Source: Arenimonas caeni (GTDB lineage Bacteria; Pseudomonadota; Gammaproteobacteria; Xanthomonadales; Xanthomonadaceae). From it: a stretch of DNA of 64,000 nucleotides. This document shows, piece by piece, positions 37,956 through 47,145 of this stretch (positions within the stretch are counted from its first letter, which is position 1; every line of letters begins with the position of its first letter). Made by a program: the position numbers and the translations under genes. The notes beneath the pieces are model-generated. The model searched no databases. It was not told the DNA's origin and was given only the letters and a program-made list of their open reading frames with translations. The stretch covers positions 62,001 through 126,000 of the forward strand of contig NZ_KZ679092.1 of the NCBI RefSeq assembly GCF_003024235.1, read 5' to 3'.

Positions 37956-38028
37956 AAGGGGACAGGTACATTTTCCCCGGGGTGGCCCGCGTTGCGGGCC
38001 ACCCCGGGGAAAATGTACCTGTCCCCTT
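37956..38028. repeat. Long hairpin B (35-bp perfect stem), GGGGACAGG family
   Basis: Arms 37956-37990 and 37994-38028 pair perfectly around a 3-nt loop GTT. The arm starts AAGGGGACAGGTACATTTT. It lies downstream of murD2 and upstream of the dienelactone hydrolase. Between it and the murD2 stop an extra copy of the head motif (AAGGGGACA on the minus strand, about 38035-38045) is repeated in tandem. Confidence 0.95.
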
Positions 38029-38042
38029 TGGGCGTGTCCCCT

Positions 38043-39422
38043 TCAGGCGACGCCGAGGCCGGGGATGGCGCAGATGAGCTCGGGGTCGAAGCCCGCGGCC
38101 TGGGCGAAATGGCGGCCGCGTTCGGCGTAGTCGCGGTAGCGGGGAAAGCTCGGCGCGCCCGGCGAAAGCAGCAGCACGCCGTCGTGGCCGAGCACCTGCA
38201 GGCCCAGCTTCACCGCCTGCTCCATCTCTTCGGCCTCGGCCAGGAAGAAACGGTTGCCCAGCGACAGCGGCTTGAGCTTCTCGAAAACGCGCGGGCCGTT
38301 CTGGCCCATGGTGATCACCGCGGCCACCGGTTCGGCGGCGATGCGCTCGGCGAAGATGCCCCAGTCCAGGCCGCGGTCGTAACCGCCCACCAGGATCGCC
38401 ACGCGACGGCCGCGGTAGCAGTCGAGCGCCGCGATGGCCGACTGCGGCGTGGTGGAGATCGAGTCGTTCACCGACTCGATGCCGTGGCGCAGGCCCAGCG
38501 ACTGCAGGCGGTGCGGCAGCGGACGGAACGAATGCGCCTGGGCCGCCAGGCCCACCGCATCCAGGCCCAGGGCCTCGATCGTGGCCAGCGCGGCGCACAG
38601 GTTCAGTCGGTTGTGCCGACCCGGCAGCGCCACGTGGCGGGCATCGAGCACGGGCACGTCGCCGCGGTAGACCATCGCCTCGCGCAGGTGCCAGCCGTCG
38701 GCGTGGTTGAACCACAGCACGCGGGTGTCGGCCGGCACGTCGAGCTCCACCAGCCGCTGGTCGCCGGCGTTGAGCACCGCCAGCCGCGGCGCCGCCTGCG
38801 TCACCAGCCTGAGCTTGTCGGCGTAATAACGCGCCTCGCTGCCGTGCCAGTCCAGGTGCTCGGGAAACAGGTTGAGCACCACCGCCACGTCTACGTCGGC
38901 GGCGTCGCCGGTCTGGTAGCTCGACAGCTCGATGGCCCAGTACTCCGGCGGCGGCTGCACGTCGAGCAGCTCCAGCAGCGGCAGGCCGATGTTGCCCGCC
39001 AGCGCCGTCCTCGCGCCCGAGGCGCGCAGCAGGTGCGCCACCAGCGCGGTGGTCGTGGACTTGCCCTTGCTGCCGGTGATGCAGATGCGCCTGCCGGCGC
39101 GCGGCTCGGCGAACCACAGCCCGCTGGCGCCGACGAAACGCACGCCCTCGAGCGCGGCGTCGGCCGCCGGCGAGGTGTAGGGGCTGATGCCCGGCGACTT
39201 CACCACGATCTCGTGCCCGGCCAGCATCTCGGCATTGACGCTGGTTTCGATGCGCAGGGCCGGGTCCTGCATCTCGCGCAGCGGTTCGGCCTCGTCGTGC
39301 GAGCAGAACACCGTCACCGGCTGGCTGGGCAGACGCCAGCGCAGCGCCGCCAGCGCCGAGCGGCCTTCGCGGCCGTAGCCCCAGATCGCTACCCGTTTCC
39401 CCTCAAGCTCCGAAATGCGCAC
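38043..39422 (-). CDS. murD2: MurD2, UDP-MurNAc-L-alanine--L-glutamate ligase
   Basis: Mur ligase of 459 residues. The ATP motif is [11 protein letters not shown]. The central domain has ELSSYQTGD and [13 protein letters not shown], and the C-terminal domain has [10 protein letters not shown]. In Xanthomonas oryzae the enzyme of this type adds L-Glu, not D-Glu, and the partner MurL then epimerises it. The upstream neighbour here is MurL, which supports MurD2 rather than canonical MurD. The only suitable start is GTG at 39422, giving [15 protein letters not shown] and overlapping the murL end by 20 bases. Hairpin B follows its stop. Confidence 0.9.
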   Translation of the reverse strand: MRISELEGKRVAIWGYGREGRSALAALRWRLPSQPVTVFCSHDEAEPLREMQDPALRIETSVNAEMLAGHEIVVKSPGISPYTSPAADAALEGVRFVGASGLWFAEPRAGRRICITGSKGKSTTTALVAHLLRASGARTALAGNIGLPLLELLDVQPPPEYWAIELSSYQTGDAADVDVAVVLNLFPEHLDWHGSEARYYADKLRLVTQAAPRLAVLNAGDQRLVELDVPADTRVLWFNHADGWHLREAMVYRGDVPVLDARHVALPGRHNRLNLCAALATIEALGLDAVGLAAQAHSFRPLPHRLQSLGLRHGIESVNDSISTTPQSAIAALDCYRGRRVAILVGGYDRGLDWGIFAERIAAEPVAAVITMGQNGPRVFEKLKPLSLGNRFFLAEAEEMEQAVKLGLQVLGHDGVLLLSPGAPSFPRYRDYAERGRHFAQAAGFDPELICAIPGLGVA

Positions 39423-40797
39423 GCACCCGCTCCCACAAGGCGTCCGGAATGCCGTGATCATCCGAGGGTTCGAGCAAGTTCGCCAGCCCCCGCTCCGAAT
39501 CGTCCAGCTGCGGCCGGATCTCGCGCAGGTAGCGACGCACCAGCGCGTCCTCGCGCCAGGCCGGGCTCTGCGACAGCAGTTCCATCGCCGCGCGCGACTC
39601 GCGGCCCTCGCCCACGCACTCGAAGGGCTTGTGGTCGCGGAATTCCATCAGCGCATCGAAACCCGGCGCCTGCTCGGGCTCGTCGAGCAGGTTGCGGCCG
39701 AAGATCGCCACCAGCCGCGGCTTGGGCATGAACGGCGCCAGCGCCAGGAACACGAAATGGCACTTCGGGCACACGCCGCACCAGCGCTGCGCCGGGCGCT
39801 CGCCGAGCAGGTGGAAGTTGCGGTTGCAGCTGGAGAAATGGGCGTCGTAGCGGTCGAGCCTGGCGAACTGGCGCGCCACCGCCAGCTCGGAGAACGGCCG
39901 CAGCAGCGAGTAGTACCACAGGCCCGGGGCCACGTGCGAACGCAGGTGGGCGGCGAAGGCGCGCTCGAACTCCCAGCCCTTGGACCACTGGTGGTTCACC
40001 TCGCCGGTGCCGGGGATGAGGCTGCCGTAGCTGGCCGAGCGTTCGTTGGAGAACACGACCTGGTCGTGCTCGGTGAGCAGCGCCGCCATCGCCACGATGG
40101 CCGAGTTCACCGCCGTCACCGGGATGTGGCCGTTGAGCGCGCCGCGGCGGTTGAGCTCGAACAGCTCCGGTGACAGCGAGCGGCCGATCGCCAGCGTGGG
40201 CAGACCGGTGCGGGCGGCGCAGGCGGCGATCAGCGGCGAGCCGCCGACCCAGGTAACGGTTTGTTCGACGCCGGCGGCGCGCAGGGCTTCGATGCTGACC
40301 AGGGAGTCCTTGCCGCCGCCGATGGCGACCAGGGCACGGGGGCTGGCGGACAAAGGCTTCGCGCCTGAAGGCGCTCCTACAGAGCCCCCCTCCTGTAGGA
40401 GCGGCTTCAGCCGCGACCCATCGACCGGAAAGCGGATCTTCCCGCGCAGCGACAGCCCGTTGCGGTAGGCGAACTCGCCCAGCCCGTTCTCGTACACCGT
40501 CGTCAGCAGCGCCGCGGTGGCCGCGTCGATGTCGTAGGCCTCGAAGCGGATCTCCGGCGGCACCGCGGCCTTGTAGTAGCTCACGCCGGCCAGGCCGTGC
40601 AGCAGCCGCAGCGCGCGCTGCACCGCTGCCGTGCGCTCATCGTCGAGCGCGAAGGGCGCGCCCGGGAACTGCAGCACCTCGGTCATCACCGGGCCGTCGT
40701 CGAAGGCGTAGTCCAGCCGCGCCTCGCCGGTGGCGGCGTCGAAGGCGGCGTCGAGGAAGCGGAAGGCGCGCACCGCGCCGGGGTTGAAGTCAGTCAT
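39403..40797 (-). CDS. murL: MurL, UDP-MurNAc-L-Ala-L-Glu epimerase, with a REP-encoded insertion
   Basis: A 464-residue enzyme that converts the terminal L-Glu on UDP-MurNAc-L-Ala-L-Glu to D-Glu, replacing MurI in xanthomonads. The PP-loop-like motif [24 protein letters not shown], and the cysteines of [15 protein letters not shown] are characteristic. Just before the PP-loop about 20 residues ([21 protein letters not shown]) are encoded by two REP sequences (40358-40417), yet the frame is kept. The ATG at 40797 overlaps the lysC-lysA stop by 8 bases, and murD2 overlaps its own end, so the three genes are one tightly packed operon. Confidence 0.9.
   Translation of the reverse strand: MTDFNPGAVRAFRFLDAAFDAATGEARLDYAFDDGPVMTEVLQFPGAPFALDDERTAAVQRALRLLHGLAGVSYYKAAVPPEIRFEAYDIDAATAALLTTVYENGLGEFAYRNGLSLRGKIRFPVDGSRLKPLLQEGGSVGAPSGAKPLSASPRALVAIGGGKDSLVSIEALRAAGVEQTVTWVGGSPLIAACAARTGLPTLAIGRSLSPELFELNRRGALNGHIPVTAVNSAIVAMAALLTEHDQVVFSNERSASYGSLIPGTGEVNHQWSKGWEFERAFAAHLRSHVAPGLWYYSLLRPFSELAVARQFARLDRYDAHFSSCNRNFHLLGERPAQRWCGVCPKCHFVFLALAPFMPKPRLVAIFGRNLLDEPEQAPGFDALMEFRDHKPFECVGEGRESRAAMELLSQSPAWREDALVRRYLREIRPQLDDSERGLANLLEPSDDHGIPDALWERVRAHFGA
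40358..40417. repeat. REP doublet inserted in frame in murL
   Basis: Two REP units face away from each other: GTAGGAGCGCCTTCAGGCG on the minus strand (40358-40380) and GTAGGAGCGGCTTCAGCCGC on the plus strand (40395-40417), with 14 bases between. Each has a stem with a TTCA loop after the GTAGGAGC head. The doublet is 60 bp, a multiple of three, and carries no stop in the murL frame. Confidence 0.88.
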
Positions 40798-43414
40798 CGA
40801 GCACGTCCTCCTGCGGCAGCGCACGCAGGTTGTAGCGATTGGCCATCACCGCGCCGTAGGCACCGGCATGGCCGACCAGCAGCACGTCGCCCTCGGCGGT
40901 GGCGTCGGGCAGGCGACGCTGGCGGCCGAGCACGTCGCTCGACTCGCACACCGGCCCGACCACGTCGCAGGGCGCGCCGGGCGGCTCGGCCAGGCGCGTG
41001 AGGTTGACGATCTCGTGCCAGGCGCCGTACAGCGCCGGGCGCATCAGCGCATTCATGCCGCCGTCGGCGCCGACGCGGCGCTGGCCCTGCTTGTCGACCA
41101 CCTGGGTGACCGACAGCAGCAGCGCGCCGGCCTCGGCGACGAGGTAACGGCCCGGCTCCACCCACAGCGCGTACTGCGGGTAGGCGGCCTTGAGCTCGGC
41201 GAGCGCGGCGCCGTAGGCAGCCAGGTCGAAGGGTTCGGCCTCGGGGTCGTAGGCCACGCCCAGGCCACCGCCGACGTCGATAAAGGACACCGTGCCGATG
41301 CCCTCGGCGATCGCCGCCAGGCTGGCGTACACGGTGTGCCAGTGGCGCGCGTCGTGGATGCCGCTGCCGATGTGCGCGTGCAGGCCGGCGACGCGGGCGC
41401 CGGCGGCGCGCGCAGCGGCGACGAAAGCCGGCACGTCGGCCGCGGCCAGGCCGAACTTGGCGTCCTTGCCGCCGGTGCGCACCTTTTCGTGGTGGCCCTG
41501 GCCGAAGCCCGGATCCACGCGCAGCACGATGTCGCGGCCCTGGAACAGGCCCGGCCACTGCGTGAGCGGCGCCAGCGAATCGAGCGTCACGTGCACGCCG
41601 CGCGCCAGCGCCGCCTCGAACTCGGCGCGCGGCGCGAAGCTGGGCGTGAACAGCACGCGGTCGGGCGCCAGCTTCGGCAGCACCTCGAACAGATGCGCCA
41701 GCTCGCCGGCCGACACGCATTCGAAACCGAATCCCTCGGCTTCGAGCGTGCGCAGGATGGCCGGATGCGGGTTGGCCTTGAGCGCGAAGAAACGCCGGTC
41801 CACCGCCGCCACCGACATCAGCTCGCGGGCGCGCTCGCGCACGGTCGGCAGGTGGTAGGCGTAACGCGGCGTGCCTTCTGCGGCAAGCGCCAGCAGCGCG
41901 TCGCGGCGCTGCTGCCACCACGGCGCGGGGCGGGCGTCGACCGGCTTGCCCAGGCTGCGCCAGCTGGGGCCGAACACCGCGGTTTCGGTCACCGGCATCG
42001 CGCCCGACTGCGCCAGCAGCGCGTGCAGGCGGGCGAGCATGTCGTCGTCCAGGCCTTCGTCGAGCACGAAGGTGAGGTTGAGGTCGTTGGACGACTGCGA
42101 GATCAGGTGCACGCGCTCGCGGCCGAACTCGGCCCACACGTCCGAGAGCTTGTGCAGCAGCGAGCGCATGCCGCGGCCGACGAGGGTGACCGCCGCGCAG
42201 GGCGCGATCACCTTCACCCGGCACACCTGGGCCAGGTCGGCGCATAGCGCGTCGAGCACGTTGGTGCTCACGAGGTTGTCGCTGGGGTCGAGCGAGACGG
42301 TGACGTTGGCCTCGGACGAACCGATCAGGTCCACCGACAGGCCGTGCGCCTTGAAGCGCTCGAAGACGTCGGAAAGGAATCCCACCTGCTGCCACATGCC
42401 GATGGTTTCCATCGACACCAGCACGATGCCGCGGCGCGAGCTGATCGCCTTGACGCCGGGCACGGTGGCGGCCGAAGCGTCGATGACGGTGCCGGGCATG
42501 TCGGGGCGCGTGGTGTCGCGGATCCACAGCGGCACCCGCGACTCGCGGCAGGGGTGGATGCAGCGCGGGTGCAGCACCTTGGCGCCGGTGGTGGCGATTT
42601 CCTGGGCCTCGGCGTAATCGAGGCGCGAAAGCAGGCGCGCGTCCGGCACCTGGCGCGGGTTGGCGCTGAACATGCCCGGCACGTCGGTCCAGATCTCCAC
42701 GCGCCGGGCCTTGAGCAGGGCGCCGAAATACGCCGCCGAGGTATCCGAGCCACCGCGGCCGAGGATGGCGGTGCCAGCATCGGGCGCGCGGGCGATGAAA
42801 CCCTGGGCGATGCGCAGGGCCGGGCCGGCGGCGTCGAAGCGGGCGCGCAGCGCGGCGTCGCCCTCGAAGTCGCAGGAGGCACTCAGGCGCCGGCTCCACT
42901 CGTTCTGGTTGGGCAGCGCCTGCGCCCGGAGCCACTCGCGCGAATCGGTCCAGCCGACGTCCAGCCCCTGCGAACGCAGGTAGGCCACGCCCAGCGTGGA
43001 CGAGAGCAGTTCGCCCTGGGCCAGCACCTCGGCCTGCCAGGCCAGGTCGCCGGCGGCGCGGCGCGGGTCGTCGGCGAGCGCGCGCAGCGCGGCCAGGCGC
43101 TCGCCGAGCACGACGTCGGGATCGAGGCCGAGTTCGTCGCGGCAGAACTCGCGATGGCGCGCGACCAGGGCGTCCAGGCGCGCGGCGGTGCCGGCCGCAT
43201 CGGCGTGGCCGTCGCAAACCGCCTGCAGCTCGTTGGTGACGCCGGACACGGCCGAGACCACCACCAGCACTTTCGCGCCCTCTTCGGACGCGCGCCGTTT
43301 CATCAGCTCGCCGATCGTGTCCCAGCGGTGGCGTCGGGACACCGAGGTGCCTCCGAACTTCAGGACGATCCAATCCGGCGCAGGGGCGCCGGCGACGGGC
43401 GCGGCAGGGGTCAT
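40790..43414 (-). CDS. Bifunctional aspartate kinase/diaminopimelate decarboxylase
   Basis: Fusion of the first and last enzymes of the lysine pathway, 874 residues. Residues 1-465 are aspartate kinase: VLKFGGTSV, AILGRGGSDTSAAYFG, WTDVPGMFSANPR and two ACT repeats (VSMETIGMWQQVG, then SQSSNDLNLTFV). Residues 490-874 are the PLP enzyme LysA: FFALKANPHP holds the PLP lysine, HAHIGSG and DVGGGLG bind phosphate, and CESSDVLG completes the site. Such LysC-LysA fusions are known from Xanthomonadales. It leads the operon with murL and murD2, linking diaminopimelate/lysine flux to murein precursors. Confidence 0.96.
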   Translation of the reverse strand: MTPAAPVAGAPAPDWIVLKFGGTSVSRRHRWDTIGELMKRRASEEGAKVLVVVSAVSGVTNELQAVCDGHADAAGTAARLDALVARHREFCRDELGLDPDVVLGERLAALRALADDPRRAAGDLAWQAEVLAQGELLSSTLGVAYLRSQGLDVGWTDSREWLRAQALPNQNEWSRRLSASCDFEGDAALRARFDAAGPALRIAQGFIARAPDAGTAILGRGGSDTSAAYFGALLKARRVEIWTDVPGMFSANPRQVPDARLLSRLDYAEAQEIATTGAKVLHPRCIHPCRESRVPLWIRDTTRPDMPGTVIDASAATVPGVKAISSRRGIVLVSMETIGMWQQVGFLSDVFERFKAHGLSVDLIGSSEANVTVSLDPSDNLVSTNVLDALCADLAQVCRVKVIAPCAAVTLVGRGMRSLLHKLSDVWAEFGRERVHLISQSSNDLNLTFVLDEGLDDDMLARLHALLAQSGAMPVTETAVFGPSWRSLGKPVDARPAPWWQQRRDALLALAAEGTPRYAYHLPTVRERARELMSVAAVDRRFFALKANPHPAILRTLEAEGFGFECVSAGELAHLFEVLPKLAPDRVLFTPSFAPRAEFEAALARGVHVTLDSLAPLTQWPGLFQGRDIVLRVDPGFGQGHHEKVRTGGKDAKFGLAAADVPAFVAAARAAGARVAGLHAHIGSGIHDARHWHTVYASLAAIAEGIGTVSFIDVGGGLGVAYDPEAEPFDLAAYGAALAELKAAYPQYALWVEPGRYLVAEAGALLLSVTQVVDKQGQRRVGADGGMNALMRPALYGAWHEIVNLTRLAEPPGAPCDVVGPVCESSDVLGRQRRLPDATAEGDVLLVGHAGAYGAVMANRYNLRALPQEDVLDD

Positions 43415-43542
43415 GGTTTGGGTCTTGTGTCAGGGGCCGGCGCAGTCGGCGCGGGCCCGCCGAGTGTAAACGATGCCCCGCCGGCGCGGCGCGTGGCGCG
43501 GGCTGGTAACCTGCGCGTCCCCCACCGGGCAGGACGCCCCCG

Positions 43543-44415
43543 ATGCAGCGCCCCTTCGTACAACTCGACGTCTTCGCCGCCCGTCCGGGCGACGGCAATC
43601 CGCTGGCGGTGGTGTTCGACGCCGCCGGCCTCGACGAGGCGACCATGCAGGCCATCGCCCGCTGGACGCGCCTGCCGGAAACCACCTTCGTGCTGCCGCC
43701 CTCGACGCCGGAGGCCAGCTACCGCCTGCGCATCTTCAGCCCGCGCCGCGAGGTGCCCTTCGCCGGACACCCCAGCATCGGCAGCGCCCATGCCGTGCTC
43801 GAGGCGGGCCTCGCGACCCCGCGCGACGGCCTGCTCTGGCAGGAATGCGCGGTTGGCCTGCTGCCGATCCGCGTCGACGGCGGGGGCGCGGCGCGGCGGC
43901 TGTCGGTGCGTGCGCCGCGGGCCCGGGTGCTGGAAGTGGGCTCAGCCGACGCCGGGCGGCTGCGGCCCGTGCTCGACGGCCTGCCGCTGGGCGCGCTGCC
44001 GCCGGTGCTGATGGACGGCGGCCGGCGCTGGTGGCTGGTGGAACTGAGCGACGAGACGGCACTGCGCGCGCTGTCGCCGCCGTGGCCGGCGATCGCCGCG
44101 CTGGCGGCGGACACCGACTCGATGGGCGTGTGCGTGTACGCCCGCTGCGCCGGCGGCGGGCACGACCTGGCCGTGCGGGCCTTCGTCGGACAGCCGGCCC
44201 AGGTGGAGGACGCCGCCTCGGGCGCCGCCAACGCCACGCTGGCCGCGTGGCTGCGCCACGCCGGCGCCCTGCCCCATGCCGACGGCCGCTACGTCGTCAG
44301 CCAGGGCCGCGAGGTCGGCCACGACGCGCTGCTGTACCTGCACGTGGACGCCGACGGCGAGGTCTGGTCCGGTGGCCAGGTGCAGACCGTCGTGCGCGGC
44401 ACCCTCGACTGGTAA
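43543..44415 (+). CDS. PhzF family isomerase-like protein
   Basis: A 290-residue protein of the diaminopimelate-epimerase fold. The catalytic Glu of PhzF is at E46 (LPETTFV), and the hallmark EVPFAGHPSIGSAHAV and EDAASGAANATLAAWL are intact. No phenazine genes are near, so it is one of the many PhzF-like proteins of unknown substrate. It diverges from the lysC-lysA gene after 128 bases. Its TAA stop overlaps the first two bases of hairpin C. Confidence 0.88.
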   Translation: MQRPFVQLDVFAARPGDGNPLAVVFDAAGLDEATMQAIARWTRLPETTFVLPPSTPEASYRLRIFSPRREVPFAGHPSIGSAHAVLEAGLATPRDGLLWQECAVGLLPIRVDGGGAARRLSVRAPRARVLEVGSADAGRLRPVLDGLPLGALPPVLMDGGRRWWLVELSDETALRALSPPWPAIAALAADTDSMGVCVYARCAGGGHDLAVRAFVGQPAQVEDAASGAANATLAAWLRHAGALPHADGRYVVSQGREVGHDALLYLHVDADGEVWSGGQVQTVVRGTLDW

Positions 44416-44488
44416 GAAACGGGGTCAGGTTCACTTATTGCCCGTGCGCAGCGCACGCGGGCAATAAGTGAACCTGACCCCGTTTCTT
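44414..44488. repeat. Long hairpin C (about 31-bp outer stem), GGGGTCAGG family
   Basis: Arms 44414-44444 and 44458-44488 are perfectly complementary; the 13-nt centre TGCGCAGCGCACG can fold further. The arm reads AAGAAACGGGGTCAGGTTCA. It fills exactly the gap between convergent phzF and the amidohydrolase gene: the phzF TAA overlaps its left end, and the amidohydrolase TAA is 2 bases beyond its right end. Confidence 0.95.
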
Positions 44489-44489
44489 G

Positions 44490-46148
44490 TTACCTGGCGG
44501 TGTAGACGGCCTGGCCGTCGACCCAGGTCGAAAGCACCTTCAGCTTCGGCAGCCTGGACGGCTCGACGGTGAGCGGGTCGGCGTCGAAGACCACGAAATC
44601 CGCGCGCAGTCCCGGCACCAGCCGGCCGGTCTCGTCCTCGTCGAACGAGGCATGGGCCGCGCCGGCGGTGAAGCCTTGCAGCGCCTGCGCAGGCGTCAGG
44701 CGCTGGTCGGCCAGCCAGCCGCCGGCCGGCGAACCGGCGAGGTCCTGGCGCGTCACCGACGAATACAGGCCCAGCCGCGGGTCCACCGACTCGACCGGGA
44801 AATCCGAGCCCAGCGCCAGCGGCACGCCCAGGGCACGCATGCGCTGCCAGGCGTAGGCCCCGTACAGGCGCTCGCGGCCCACGCGGGCCTCGGCCCAGGG
44901 CATGTCGGAGGTGGCGTGGGTGGGCTGCATCGAGGCGATGAGCCTGAGCGAGGCGAAACGCGGCAGGTCGTCGCGGTGCACGACCTGGGCGTGCTCGACG
45001 CGCCAGCGGTGGTCGCCGCCGGCCTTGTCGCCCAGGGCCTGGGCGTAGGTGTCGAGCACGATGCGGTTGCCGCGGTCGCCGATCGCGTGGCTGGCCGGCT
45101 GGACGCCGCAGTCGCGCGCCTTGGCCACGGCGGCGGCATAGGCGGCCGGCTCGGTCACGAGCAGGCCGCGGTGGCCGGGCTCGTCGCTGTAATCCTCGAC
45201 CAGCGCGGCGCCCCGGCTGCCGAGCGCGCCGTCCACGTAGAACTTCACGCCGCGCATGGCCAGGCGCCCGGAGGCATGCTCGTAGGCGCCCATGCGGCAC
45301 AGCGTGGCCAGGGCCTCGCTGTCGCCGTCGGCGTAGGCGCGGATGCGCAGCGGCAGTTTCCCGGCGTTGGCGAAGTCGCGCATCAGCTTCAGGTCGGCCA
45401 GCGACACGCCCATGTCGTGCACGCCGGTCAGGCCGTTGGCCACCGCGGCTTCGAGCGCGCGGCCGAGCGCCTCGGCGCGCAGCGCGTCGTCCGGCGGCGG
45501 CACCGCGGCATCGATGAAGGCGGAGGCGGTGTCGATGAACACGCCGGTGGGCCGGCCCGCCGCATCGCGCAGGATGCGGCCGCCGTCGGGCTGCCAGTCG
45601 CCGGCAAGCTCACGGGTGGCCTGGCGCATCGCCGCGGAATTGGCCCAGCCGGCGTGGCCGTCAACACGCTCGAGCCAGACCGGACGGTCGGGGAAGGCCG
45701 CGTCGAGGTCGGCGGCGGTGGGGAACTGCTTGCCCGGCCAGTCGTTCTGGTCCCAGCCCCGGCCCAGCAGCCAGGCGCCGTCGGGCAGCGTGGCCTCGAA
45801 CGCCTTGAGGCGGCTGACCACTTCGTCCTTGCTGCCGGCATCGACGAGGTCGGCGCGCAGCAGGGCGAAGCCGAGGTTCATCAGGTGCGCGTGGGCATCG
45901 ACCAGCCCGGGCACGACGGTGGCATCGCGCGCCTCGTGCCTTGCCGCGGCCGGGAACTGCTTCGACAGCGCTTCGGCGCTGCCTACCGCCAGCACCCGCC
46001 CCTGCGCGTCCCAGGCCATGGCCTCGACCACCGGCCGCTCCGGATCACCGGTATGGATGCGCCCGGCCACCAGCAGCGACTCCCCTTCCGCATGCGCCGA
46101 GCCACAGGCCGCCGCCAACGCCACCACCAAGCCAAGTCGCCGCATCAC
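44490..46148 (-). CDS. Exported amidohydrolase, YtcJ-like (amidohydrolase 3 family)
   Basis: A 552-residue metal-dependent hydrolase. The N-terminus is a signal peptide (LGLVVALAAACGSAHA) with probable cleavage near residue 20. The TIM-barrel motifs are VVPGLVDAHAHLMNLG (first metal site), the internal SHAIGDRGNR and VEHAQVV histidines, and LALGSDFPVESVDP (metal Asp). The C-terminal LVPGLRADFVVFDADPL belongs to the small beta domain. Members act on cyclic amides or related bonds; the substrate is not predictable. It is flanked by hairpin C at its 3' end and hairpin D at its 5' end. Confidence 0.9.
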   Translation of the reverse strand: MMRRLGLVVALAAACGSAHAEGESLLVAGRIHTGDPERPVVEAMAWDAQGRVLAVGSAEALSKQFPAAARHEARDATVVPGLVDAHAHLMNLGFALLRADLVDAGSKDEVVSRLKAFEATLPDGAWLLGRGWDQNDWPGKQFPTAADLDAAFPDRPVWLERVDGHAGWANSAAMRQATRELAGDWQPDGGRILRDAAGRPTGVFIDTASAFIDAAVPPPDDALRAEALGRALEAAVANGLTGVHDMGVSLADLKLMRDFANAGKLPLRIRAYADGDSEALATLCRMGAYEHASGRLAMRGVKFYVDGALGSRGAALVEDYSDEPGHRGLLVTEPAAYAAAVAKARDCGVQPASHAIGDRGNRIVLDTYAQALGDKAGGDHRWRVEHAQVVHRDDLPRFASLRLIASMQPTHATSDMPWAEARVGRERLYGAYAWQRMRALGVPLALGSDFPVESVDPRLGLYSSVTRQDLAGSPAGGWLADQRLTPAQALQGFTAGAAHASFDEDETGRLVPGLRADFVVFDADPLTVEPSRLPKLKVLSTWVDGQAVYTAR

Positions 46149-46155
46149 TGCCTCC

Positions 46156-46230
46156 GGAAAATGGGGTCGGGGAACATTACCGTTTCACCCGGCATTTGAA
46201 ACACAAATGTTCCCCGACCCCATCCTTTCC
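46156..46230. repeat. Imperfect hairpin D, GGGGTCGGGG family
   Basis: ATGGGGTCGGGGAACATT (46161-46178) pairs with 46206-46223. An inner stem GTTTC/GAAAC (46182-46186 with 46198-46202) and an outer GGAAA/TTTCC extend the fold. It begins 7 bases upstream of the amidohydrolase ATG and runs into the alpha/beta hydrolase frame, supplying its stop codon and last residues. Confidence 0.9.
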
Positions 46231-46895
46231 TGCAGCCAGGCGAGGGCCTGGTTGGCGGCGAAGGGAGCGCTGCGGCCCAGGAGGGGGTCGACGTGGCCGC
46301 CCTCGATCGGCAGGAAAGTGGCTGGCCAGACGGCGGCCAGCGCAGCCGAGGCGGCAAAGGGAACGTCGGTGTCGGCCCGGGAACCAAGCACCAGCACCGG
46401 TGCGGTCGGCACGGGCAGCGCCAGGCCGGCGGCGGCTTCATCGAGCACCGCGCCGGATTCATCGCGCCAGCGGCGGAAGGCGTGCAGCGCCGCCGCATCG
46501 TCGGCGCCGGGCATCGCCCGCCGGGTGCCGGACAAGGTGGCACGGCGGCCCCAGGGCACGATGGCCGGCCGCCGCGCCGCGCCGGGCGATCCGGCCGGAG
46601 GCATCGGGTTCACCAGCACCAGGGCATCGGCCAGGTCGGCATTCATGGCCACCAGCAGGCCACCGAGGCTGGCCCCCACCGCCACCCGCGGCCGCGGCGC
46701 GGCGGCGAGCCAGCCGCGCACCTGCGCCGCGTAGTCCTGCAGGCGCGTCGCCGCGAGCCCGGCCGGCGCCGCCCGCAGGTCGGGCGCCAGCACCTGCCAG
46801 CCCGCGGCCGCGAAAACCCGGGACCACGCCGCCCACTCCCAGCCGCCGGCGCCGGCGCCATGCACGAACACGACGCTGCCGCCGCGCTCAGCCAT
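46185..46895 (-). CDS. Alpha/beta hydrolase
   Basis: A cytoplasmic hydrolase of about 236 residues. The N-terminal VVFVHGAGAGGWEW is the oxyanion motif, the nucleophile elbow is VGASLGGLLVA, the acid is in LVLGSRADTDVPF, and the His is in IEGGHVDPLLG. No substrate is suggested. The ATG at 46895 is chosen; another in-frame ATG is 9 bases upstream. The last dozen residues (about MGSGNICVSNAG) are encoded by hairpin D and are not part of the fold, so the natural stop may have been lost when the element inserted. It diverges from the EF-G paralogue across 250 bases in which no further gene was found. Confidence 0.8.
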   Translation of the reverse strand: MAERGGSVVFVHGAGAGGWEWAAWSRVFAAAGWQVLAPDLRAAPAGLAATRLQDYAAQVRGWLAAAPRPRVAVGASLGGLLVAMNADLADALVLVNPMPPAGSPGAARRPAIVPWGRRATLSGTRRAMPGADDAAALHAFRRWRDESGAVLDEAAAGLALPVPTAPVLVLGSRADTDVPFAASAALAAVWPATFLPIEGGHVDPLLGRSAPFAANQALAWLQERMGSGNICVSNAG

Positions 46896-47145
46896 GGCTC
46901 GCATCCACGTCGGTCGCCAATTGCGGCATGGCTCGTCCTCGCCCAACTGGCCGCGGGGCGGCCGGGGGCCCAGTCTACCGCCCGCCCTTGACCCCGCCGG
47001 CCACCGGTGGAAGGCTGGTCGCCCCGGCCCAGGCCGGGCGTCCGCCATGACCGACGCGCGGTCGCGCAAGACGACCGATGAAGGCAGCGCCATCGCGCCG
47101 CCGACCATGACGGCCCAACCACCCAGCACCGGGAGGAACGGCCTC

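Noticed and set aside
37047-38028. Hairpins A and B as a two-repeat CRISPR array
   Set aside because: They are large inverted repeats nearly 0.9 kb apart with a gene between, not short direct repeats with spacers, and no cas gene is present.
43543-44415. Phenazine biosynthesis cluster suggested by a PhzF-like gene
   Set aside because: No other phz gene is near; PhzF-like proteins of other function are common.
44487-46199. Plus-strand open frame of about 570 codons opposite the amidohydrolase
   Set aside because: The minus-strand frame has a signal peptide and all amidohydrolase motifs; this one is its complement.
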